Source of the DNA: a virus
Reading direction: 5' to 3' (one strand)
DNA: 34,707 nt
IMG/VR virus record: IMGVR_UViG_3300032322_001938
Span: 1 to 34,707 of that record
Made by a program: the position numbers and the translations under genes. Shown here piece after piece: positions 5,893 through 17,800 of the stretch (the first letter of the stretch is position 1; each line of letters starts with the position of its first letter). A model generated the notes under the pieces. It saw nothing but the letters and a program-made list of their open reading frames with translations. It did not search any database and had not been told where the DNA came from.

Positions 5893-8800
5893 ATGTCAGA
5901 TTTTGAGAAGAGAGTACAAATCAATAAGATTATTGAAAGTCAACTTCCAGAATTTATAGTTTCAGATTTTCCAAAAGCAACTGAATTTTTTAAGCAGTAT
6001 TACGTTTCACAAGAATTTCAGGGTGGAACTGTTGATATTGCCGAAAATTTAGATCAATACTTAAAACTCGACAATTTAGTTCCAGAAGTTATCACTGGTC
6101 AAACATCATTAACTTATAGTATATCATCTTCTGCTGGAATTGTTACTGTAACCTCTACAAAGGGATTCCCAACAGAGTATGGTTTATTAAGAATAGATGA
6201 TGAGATTGTTACATATACCGGAATTACCACAAATACATTTACTGGTTGTATACGTGGATTTAGTGGAATCACTAACTATTCTAATGTTGGCATTTCTAGT
6301 TTTGATGATAATGTTAATAAGCAAAGTTTAACTTTTTCAAAAACAACAGCAGCAAGTCATAATCAAAATTCAAAAGTAACAAATTTAAGTGTTTTATTCT
6401 TACAAGAATTCTATAAAAAATTAAAATATGCTTTTACTCCTGGATTAGAAAGTTTTGATTTTGTTTCTGATTTGGACGTAGGAAACTTTATTAAGCACGC
6501 AAGAGATTTCTATCAATCGAAAGGTATTGGGGAATCTATAAGAATTCTTTTTAAAGTTTTGTATGGCGTAAATGCGGAAGTTTTAGATCTTGAGGGTAGG
6601 TTAATTAAACCATCATCAGCAGATTATATTAGAAGAGAAATTGTTGTAGCTAAAAATATTTCTGGTGATCCTTTAAAATTAGAAGGACAAACAATATTTA
6701 AATCTACGGATACAAAAACTAACGCATCTGTTTCTGATGTTCAAATCTTTACAAGAAATAATGAATCTTATTATAAGTTAGGTTTGTTTGTTGGATATAG
6801 TGATAGAGATTTAATTGAGGGAATTTTCACTATTCCAGGTAAAACAAAAGTTTTAGAGTCTGTTTCTGCTGGATCTTCAATTATTTCCGTCGATTCTACT
6901 ATTGGATTTGGACAAACTGGTATACTAGTATCAGGAAATGACATGATTGATTATACTTCAAAAAGTATCAATCAATTTTTTGGTTGTTCTGGAATCACTA
7001 GCACAATATCAATTTCTTCTGATATTAGATCAAATGAAACTATTTTTGGATATGAAAATGCCGACTTAGCAAAAAGAGTTGATTTACGTATAACTGGAGT
7101 CATTTCAGAATTTGAGGAAGTTGATGATGTCTTTCTTATTGAAGAAGGGGAAGAAATAGTTGTAAAAAATCTTGGAGAAGTTATTACTAATCCAACAACA
7201 AGAGACAAAACATACAAAGAAGTATTCGCTAATTCTTGGATTTATAATACTAGTTCAAGGTATCAAGTATCAAGTATTTCTGGATCAACTTTTACATTAT
7301 CAAGTTTAATTGATAAGTCTAGTTTACGTGAAGGTGACATTGTTGACATTTTATTTGCATACACAAATAATGTTGCTTCCACCAATGCGATAGTTACTAG
7401 TGTTAATACTGCATTAAATCAGGTTATTTTAAGTAATCTTTCTGGATTTTCTCAGATTTCAACACAATCTTACGATATTAGAAGAAAGATAAAGAAAGCA
7501 ACAAGTGCATCTGTACCCCTTCTATTGGGTGATAGTAATTATATTTCAAATATTTTAAACGTTTACAATAATAGAGATAAAGAGGGATATGTAGCATCAA
7601 ACTCCTTACCATCATATGAAATTACCGACAATATCATAGAATCCAGTATTCCTAATGGGTCTACAACTTATCTTGATGATTATGATAACGTTGCTCAGGC
7701 ATATGCAGTAATTAGATTTCCATCTTCTGTAAGATTTATTGATGGAGATATTGTTGTATATGCTTCTGATAATCCATTATCTGGTTTGACCTCTGGATCA
7801 GAATATTATGTTAAATTAGTTGGAATAAACGGAATAAGATTATATGCATCTAAATCACTTTTAAGTGGATCGGAATATCTGAAATTTGGAGAAAACCCAA
7901 CTTCAGGAGTTCACATTTTCACTATAAAGAAGCATGAAGATAGGACTATTTCTCCAAACAAAATTTTAAGAAAGTTTCCAATTGAAAAGATTACTTCAAA
8001 TGCTGGAACTTCTTTAAGAAAATCAATTAATAATGTAGTTGGTGGAATTGGTCTTTTAATTGATGGTGTAGAAATTTCTGCACCAGAATCATTAGATAAA
8101 GTTTACTATGGTCCTATTAAAAAATTTAATGTATTGAATTCTGGTAAAGATTATGATGTAGTTAACCCACCAAAAATTGTAATTTCAGTAGGATCTACCA
8201 CTGGAACGGGAGTTACTGCTCTTGTCGAACCAATTATTAGTGGCACTGTAAAAGCAGTATACGTTGATCCGCAGGATTTTGATATTGATACTGCTCTTTC
8301 AGTCACTTTAACTGGTGGTAATGGGTCTGGATGTATTTTAGAACCTGTTGTAGGAGAAAGATATAGAGAGGTTGAATTTGATAGTAGAGCACTTACAATT
8401 GGTGGTGGTGTAGATTTAACCGATGAAACTATTACATTTACAACTTTCCACAATTTTGTTGATGGTGAGAGAATAATTTACAATCAAAATGGAAATAGTC
8501 CAATATTAGTCGGAGTTGCCGGAGATATTTCAAATACTCCAACTGGAACACTAGTAAGTGGAGATGAATATATTGCAAAATTTGTAAATACTAGAACTAT
8601 TAAACTTTTTAATACAACTTCCGACTACTTGGCTGGCATCAATACAATTGGATTTTCAACTTCAACATCTTTTGCAGGTATTCATAAATTTAGAACTATA
8701 CCTAAAAAGACACTTCGAAGTGTACAAGTATTACAAAGCGGTTCTGGATATCAATATAGAAAACTAAGAGTTAAATCGTCAGGAATTTCCACTGATTATA

Positions 8801-11800
8801 ATACAATTACTTTTGAAGATCATGGATTTAAAACTGGTGATATTGTATTGTATTCAACAACAGGTACGGCAATTTCTGGTTTATCTACAACATTCAGATA
8901 TTCCGTAAACACTATTGATTCTGATTCATTTAAATTAATTAATGTTGGTGTTGCTGCAACATTAACATCAGATCTCGCAAGAAATAAATATGTAGATTTT
9001 CAGTCAACAGGATCTGGATATCATATTTTTGAATATCCACCTATTGAAGTTTCTGCGAATGTATCTTTTGGATCTACATTTACAGGCAATTTTACTTTCA
9101 CTCCAATTGTCACTGGTGAGATTGTTGGCGCATATCTATATGAAGAAGGAACTGAATATGGATCAACAACATTAAATCTACACAAAAAACCATTAATTAC
9201 TCTTAAAAATGGAAAAAATGCACAATTAAATCCTATTGTTTCTAATGGTAGAGTAATTGATGTTCAAGTTTTAAGCACTGGATCCGAGTATTATTCTCTA
9301 CCAGAACTCATTACAAAAGGAGATGGTACAGGAGCAATACTTAAACCAGTAATTAATGATGGCAAAATAACAGATGTTATCGTTATTAATTCTGGTATTG
9401 GGTATAGTGCAACTTCAGCATCAATTCAAGTAAAACCAAGAGGATCAGGAGCGATATTTGATACTGAAGTTAGAGATTTAACTATTAACGATGCTGAAAG
9501 ATATGCATCCTATACAAGAACTAGACCTACAAAAATATTCTCAAGTCTCAATAAAAATATTACAGATGATTCTCTTGTCTATGGTATCTATGGATATTCT
9601 GAGGATTTGGCTAGTAATTATTCCGATAATCTTGCTTCACATTCACCAATTATTGGTTGGGCGTATGATGGTAATCCGATTTATGGTCCATATGGATATG
9701 CAAACCCAAATGATGTTCAGTCTGGTGTTAGAATTATAAATCCAAGTTATACTTTAAACACTGCCAAAGTATACAATAGACCATCATTTTCTTCTGGATT
9801 TTTCATAGAAGATTTTGAATATACTAGCACAGGAGATCTTGATAAGCATAATGGAAGATTCTGTAAAACTCCCGAATTCCCCAATGGAGTATATGCATAT
9901 TTTGCTGGCGTAACAACAAGCACTACATCTAATACTCTTGAACCTCTTTATCCATATTTTATTGGAAACACATTTAGATCTACTTTTATAGAAGAAAATT
10001 CTTATCTAAATCAAAATTTTGATTTTAATAATTCAAATCTTATTAGAAATACATTCCCATATAAAATAAACGATGAATATGCTAATTATGATTTTCTCGT
10101 AGAACCTTATGAAATATTACCTCAGATAACAGTTATTGAATCTGTTAAAAAAGGTAGTGTTGATGATGTTACTGTAATTGATGGTGGAACAGGATATAAA
10201 ATTGGAGAGTCTATCAATTTTAATGAAGAAGGTACAGAAGGAACTGGTTTTAGAGCAGAAGTTTCTGAACTTATAGGTAAAGATGTCACTCAGGTTGAAA
10301 CATCCTTTGAATCTTATATTCCATGTGTATTTGTATGGGACACCGATCAATCTGTTTCTGCATACTACAGATCTGGTTTTGATTTACTAAACAATGATAC
10401 TGTATTGATTAGTGGACTTTCAACTTCAATCAACAATCTTTCTGGATCAAAATCAATAGGATTTACTACAGAAACTGTTGGACTTGCAAAAACAATGAGT
10501 AGTTATTCTTCTACTCCTGGTGGACTAACAGAAGACATTTTTGTCACCACTAGACCAACGGTATCAATTGGTGGAAGTATTAGAATCAAATCAAATCTAG
10601 GTATAGAAGTTGTAAAAGTTTTAAATGATTACAATAATGGTGTATTAAAAGTTAAGAGATTTGCAAATTCTGGTGTTGCACACACATATAGTAGTAGTTT
10701 AAATGTTATAAATGATAGGGTTATCATACCAAGTAGGACTAAAATTACACAATTTGAATCCAAACCAAATGATTTAGTTTATTTTAATGCAAAAAATTCT
10801 GTTGGTGTTGGGACAACACCTGGTGGAGCAGTATATAAAGCATTTACAATAGGTGTTACAACTCAAACAGCATCTATTCCTCACAGAAGTATATACTTAC
10901 CTAATCATCCATTTAAGACTGGACAAAAACTTACATTTACAAAAACAGATTTTGCTGGGGTTGATTCTTTAATTGTTGGCAATGATGCATCTTCTTTAAA
11001 TACTTTCCAAATTCCAAATACTTTTACATTAACATCCGATGTTTATGTGATTAATAAAGGAAAAGACTATGTTGGATTAGTAACGCAAGTTGGACTAACA
11101 ACAAATAGTGAGGGGTTATATTTTTACAGTGATGGTACAGATAACTCCGAGTATTTACTACAGACAAATTATAGTCAAATAACTGGTCAAATTGATAGAG
11201 CAGTTACTACTGTAAGTGTTGCCCAAAGTCATGGACTTTCTAATGGCGATTCTGTCAAATTGGCAGTAGTTCCAAATATTGTTGTTGGTGTTGGAACCAC
11301 ATCGGCATTAACACTTACTTTCAATGAAAGTGAGAAAAAAATACTAGTTAATCCAACAGGTATTAATTCTTCACAAATCAATACTACAACAAATACAATT
11401 ACAGTAACAAACCATGGGTATAAGACCGGAGATAAAGTTTTCTATGATAGCACCCAGGTTGCCTCTGGTTTACAAACTGGATCTTATTATGTAATTAAGG
11501 ATAATAGTAGTCAATTTAGACTCGCAGAGACTCTTTACGAAACAAATCCATCTACTGAAAATGTTGTAAATATTGTTGGGACCGGTGGATCTATTCATAC
11601 TTTTGCATTAATAAATCCAAGTATTAGTGTTACTAAAAATTCTACCTTAGAATTTAATATTAGTGACCCATCTTTGGTTGGATATAAACTTAAAATTTTT
11701 AAAGATGGTGAGTATAAAAATGAATTTATAAGTGCAAGTGATTCTAGAGATTTTAATGTTCTTGGAATTGGTACAGTTGGATTTGGTACAGCATCTCTTT

Positions 11801-14800
11801 CAATTAAATATTCGGAAAACATACCATCAAAACTTTTCTACGCACTAGAAAAGTCTGGATATATAAGCACCGCCGACAAAGATGTTATTAATTATTCTCA
11901 AATTAATTATGTCGATAGTGAGTACAATGGCACTTATAAGATTTTTGGCATATCAACGGATTCTTTTAAAATATCTCCATCACAAGCTCCAACTGTTTTA
12001 AAGTACACAAAAAATCAAACTAGTAAATTAGAATACTCTACAAAGTCTTCTACGGCAATAAACGGGTCTATTGGAAAAGTAAAAATCATTTCTGAAGGAT
12101 TTAACTTTAAAAAACTTCCTAAATTTGAAAATGTAAGTACTGAAAATGGTCTAGACGCAAACGTTGTAGCGGTTTCTACATCTATTGGTAGAATTAAAAA
12201 TATAAGAATCAAAGATGTTGGATATGAATATCCTTCCGATAAAACGTTGGCACCAGAAGCATTTGTTTCTCCAATTATAAATTTAGAAAATTCTGATACA
12301 ATTGATACAATTGACATAGTTTCTGGTGGTTCAAGATATTTAACTACACCAAATCTAATATTATTTAATGATGAAACAAAAAAAGTCATTGATACTTCCT
12401 CTCTAGTTGCAATCACTCCAAGTGGTGCAATTTCTGATGTTGTGCAAATAGCACCGATATATGGATTAAAGTCAAATCCACATAAAATACTTGCAGTTAA
12501 TAATTCTAATGGCGTTGGTATTAGTTCTATCCTAAGTGGAAATACTGGAGTTGCAACTTGTACATTATCAACTCCAATTTTAGGATTTACAACCCCATTA
12601 TTTGCTGACGGAGATGAAATTTTTGTTGAAGGTATCGATTTAATTGATGATGGAACTGGATACAATTCAAAGGATTATGATTATAGATTCTTTAAAGTTC
12701 AGTCTTATGTAAATTCAAACCCAGCTGTTTTAACTTTTGCAGTTGTAGACGAACTGGGGGTTGGTTTATCAACAAATCCAGGAATTGCAAAAACTTTCCA
12801 GTCTGGATATGCAACCATTGTAAATAAAAAGCACTATCCAGAAATCAATGTAATTAAAAAGAGATCAACGTTTACATTAAATGAACAATTGTTTGTTAAT
12901 ACTGGCACAGGATTTGTTGAGAGAGATCTATATGTATTTTCTATAAGAGATGAATATATTAAAGTTAATGGAAATTATTCACTTAAAACTGGAGATCAAA
13001 TTAAAGGGAGAATAAGTGGTGCGATTGCAAATGTAAGTTCTGTTAGAGAAAATAAATCTAGATTTAAAATTGATTATTCATCAAAACAAGATCTTGGATG
13101 GCGAAATGATATTGGAAAACTTAGTGAAGATTATCAAGTTACTCCTAATAATGATTATTATCAAAATCTTTCATATTCAATTAAGAGTCCTATAACTTGG
13201 GATAAACTTTCTTCACCAGTCAATAGTATTGTTCATCCAGCTGGATTGAAAAATTTTGCCGATGTTGGAATTATATCTGCTACAAATGCATCCGTAGGAT
13301 TGTCTGGAACAACAAGTAGTATAGCAGTTTTGGATGTTATTGAAGAAAAAAGGGTAGATGCTATTAATAATTTTGATAATGTTATTGATTATGAAATCAG
13401 ATTAAATCCAGAACAGTCTAAGTTCGTAAAGATTCAAAATAGAAAATTAACAGATTATACTGAGTGTAGGACAAATAGAGTATTAATTCATGATGATATT
13501 AGTGATAGATTTTCAAGCAGAGGATTTGAAGATCCTTTTGTAGAAATTGAAGAGATTGATGCTATCGATACTCATGTTAGATACACCATTCAAATCGTAG
13601 ATCCTGATACATATGATGCTCAAATAACAGAATTAGTGTTACAAACAACAACACTTGATTCTATCTTATTTGAAAAATATACTGCATATACAAATGAATT
13701 GCTTGGCGAATTTAGTGCAAATGTAGATGATTCTGGAAGAAAAACTTTAATATTTACACCAACCAATAGATTTACCAGAGACCACGACATAAAGGTTTTG
13801 AAAAAAACTTTTGCCGCAAATGAAACAGGAACGGGAATTGGAACTAATACATTTGGATCTATTAATTTAATAGGATCCAATATTATTGGAATTTCTAGTG
13901 TTGGAACAGCAAATAGTATAAGAACTCTTGCCCAATTTTCAAGTGCTAATTTTAATGGATTATTTGCAAATATTGAGGTTACAAATAATTTAAGCAAACA
14001 AATTAATTATATTGAGGCTGCACTGGACTTTGATGGTTCGAACACATATTTAAGTGAATATTATTTCGATACACAAACTCAATCATACAGTTCTTCTTCG
14101 ATTGGTCTTGTGACTGCCATCTATGATTCAACGGCAGGTATTGTATCATTTAGAGTTCAGAACGAAGAAAATAATCTGATAGATGTTAGAGCAAGTATTG
14201 TAGGATTTGCTGCAACTAGTTCCGGTATTGGAACTTATAGATTTTTAGTTAATGGTCAACCTGCTGGATCTGAAAGAAGTGTTAAGTTGGAATCGACAGT
14301 TGGTGTTGGTACAACATCTGTCATGGTCGGAACATTTGATTTGAGTTTAATATCATCAGTTTCATCTATTGTGAGAGTTTCTTCTGGAAGTAGTTCTGCA
14401 ATTCATCAGGTTTCAATTTTAAATGATACTGCCAATACTATTGTTGTTCCTGGACCATTTTCACCAGCAAATAATGTAACTGGTCTCGGAACTTTTGGTG
14501 GAGAACTTGTAGGGGATAAATTCAATCTCAATTTCTACCCAGATTCTTCAAGTTCAAATACAAGAATCCAAGGGTTTAATGAAGTCCTTTATACTTATAG
14601 TGATTTTGATAATGCTCCAGCGGCATTGACATATGGAAAATCAACTCAATCTGTGTTCCTTTCGGCATATGATAGTATAAACGGTACAAGAGCCAATAAA
14701 GTTAATTTCACTTTAAAGCACGAAGGAACTCCAATTTACAAAAAGACATTTGATCCAACAGACACTGCTACTCTTAATTTTGCAACTGGTGTCTTCACTA

Positions 14801-17800
14801 TCAGAAATCATTTCTTTAATACTGGTGAAGAATTAGTTTATACACCAAAGTCAACATTTATTGGCGTTGGGCAGAGTGCGATGGGTATTGGCGCAACTGC
14901 AAATTATCTTGGAATCGTTACAAATAGATTACCAAATGTAATATATCCAATTGCACTTACACCAGATACATTTAAATTATCAACTCAAAAATCATATGCA
15001 TTATTAGGAATTGGGGTAACATTTACATCTGCTGGACTTGGTAATGCTCATGAATTGGAAATGAGCAAAAAACTATCTAAGAGTGTTATTTCTCTTGATG
15101 GTATTGTTCAACAACCAATTACGTTTACTCCAATATCACATACACTTCAATACAATAGTGGATCTATTAGTGCAGGAATTGCTACATTTAATCTTAGTGG
15201 CATTTCTTCCATACAACCAAGAGATATTATAAAAATTGATAATGAATATATGAAGGTTGTTGAAGTTGGAGTAAGTTCAAATACTGGCGGAAATATTACT
15301 GGTATTATTAATTCAAGTGGAATTGCAACTTTCCCAACTGTTTCTGTTGTTAGAGCATCTGCTGGTAGCACTGCTACTACACATAATGACGGTTCAAGAG
15401 TTCAGGTTTACCGAGGATCTTTCAACATTGTTGGAACAGAAATTTGGTTTGTAGATCCTCCCAAAGGAAACACAAGAGCAAGGAGAGACGCAAGTAATCT
15501 TCCTTATGTAAGAGCACAATATGCAGGAAGAACATTCCTAAGATCAAATTATGACACCAATATGGTGTTTGATGATGTCTCAGATCAATTTACTGGAATT
15601 GGAAAAACATATACAATGACTGTTGAAGGAATTAATACAACAGGAGTTTCTATTGGTAACGGAATATTGTTCATCAATGGAGTATTCCAAACTCCAACAA
15701 CGATTAATAATGCTGGAAATAATTATGAATTTGAAAATTCTGTTGGAATATCCAGTGTTGTGTTTACGGGGATTACTTCAACAGATGGAACTTATATTAA
15801 GTCTGATTTTGATATCAATCAAAATCAACTTCCAAGAGGTGGTCTAATTGTTTCTCTTGGATCTACACCAGGATTGGGATATGCTCCGTTAGTTGGTGCA
15901 AAGGTAAGAGCAGTATTAAGTGGATTTGGAACTGTTACTAGTATAACAGGTATATCTCATACAGGTCCTGGACAATCAATTAGTACAGCATTATATAATA
16001 ATCAAACAGGTATCATTGAAATAACAACAGGAACTGATCACGGTTTTGTTGGTGGTGATAGAATTAAATTGGTTGGATTAGGATTTACTTGCCCATCTGG
16101 CGCAGGAATTGTATCTTATTTTCCTTCACGAGGTTTGGATTATTCTTATGATATTGTTAATATTATTTCTTCCAAATCATTTACAGCAAACGTTGGAACT
16201 AGCACGTTACCACATAGTTATATTGGTTTTGGTACAGTATTCCCTTGGTATGATTTGAATTATGGTTCTGGGTATAGGGGAACTGTTTCAATAGGTATTA
16301 CAGACCCCAACCATACAGGTACAGCAGCAACAATTACGGCAACCGTTGGTGCTGGTGGGTCATTATCATTCTCTGTTGTTAGTGGCGGATCTAGCTATGT
16401 GGATCCATATATTAGTATACCAGAACCAATATATGAGAATTTACCAGTTGTTGGAGTTTCTAGGGTTGGTGTTGGATCAACAACTCAGACTGGATCTAAT
16501 TTACTTATGAATGTTAAAATTGGACCATCACCATCGACTGTTGGAATTGGTTCAACACTATTCATTGTCGAATCTTTCCAAATATCAAGACCGGGATATG
16601 CATTCCAGGTTGGAGACATATTTAAACCAATTGGTCTTGTTACTGCAAAAGATTATTCACAACCATTGCAAGAGTTCCAACTTGAAGTTGTTGAAACATT
16701 CCAAGATTTCTTCTCATCTTGGTCATTTGGAGAAATGAACTACATTGACAGTATTTCTACTTTACAAAATGGCAGTAGAACAAGATTTCCACTTTATTAT
16801 AATGGACAATTACTAAGTTTCGAAATTGACCAAAGTAATCCTCTTTCGGGTGCAATTAATCTTGATGCTGTTCTCTTAATCTTTGTAAATGGCGTAATAC
16901 AAGAACCATCTTATGCATATAGATTCTTTGGTGGAACATCATTTGAATTCACAGAACCACCAAAATCATCGGATAAGGTTGATATTTTCTTCTATATTGG
17001 ACAAAACGGAGTTGATATTTCATTAATTGATGTTAATGAAACAATTAAGATTGGTGATGATGTATTTGTCAGAAAAAATCCATTCTATCCATCAATATCA
17101 GAGCAAGAAAGAGATAGAACAATCGTCGATATTACTGGGTCAGATACTATTGAAACTGACATATATGTTGGAACGGGTATTAATGAATCTACATACAGAC
17201 CAATAGAATGGATTAAACAAAAAACAGACAAGTATCTTAAGGGTGATGTAATTTACAAAACACGTGATTCTTTAGAACCTTATGTTTATCCAACTGCTAA
17301 AATTATTGGTGATATTACAACAGGATCTCCCAATATTTTTGTTGATAATGCACAATTCTTTAATTATGAAGAAGATAATTATGGAATCAGTATAACTTCT
17401 GTTGATGGATTAATAGTTCAAGGAACAGATCTAGTTGCTGCTGCATTTACTGCAACTGTTTCAGCAGCTGGAACTATTTCTGCAATTACAATTACAAATC
17501 CAGGAATTGGATATTCGACAAATGTTCCTATTAAAATTTCCAACCCAATAGTTGGCATTTCAACATTTGTATTGGATGATTATGGACTTGGTTCTGGAAT
17601 TGGAATTGGAACAACTGCAACTGCTATCGCCAACGTTTCTGGTGGACAAGTTATTTCAGTAACAATCACAAATCCAGGATTTGGATATACTGTTGCACCA
17701 AAACTCATTGCCGAAGTTCCGCCAGTAACAACTGAAAAAATTACAGGTATAGCAAATGTTCAAGGATTTAGTGGTATTATTACTGGTATCACTACAACAA

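Noticed and set aside
12015-12665. A 216-codon minus-strand frame inside the giant gene
   Set aside because: It is an antisense shadow of the repeat-rich giant frame, with no initiation signal and no recognisable protein.
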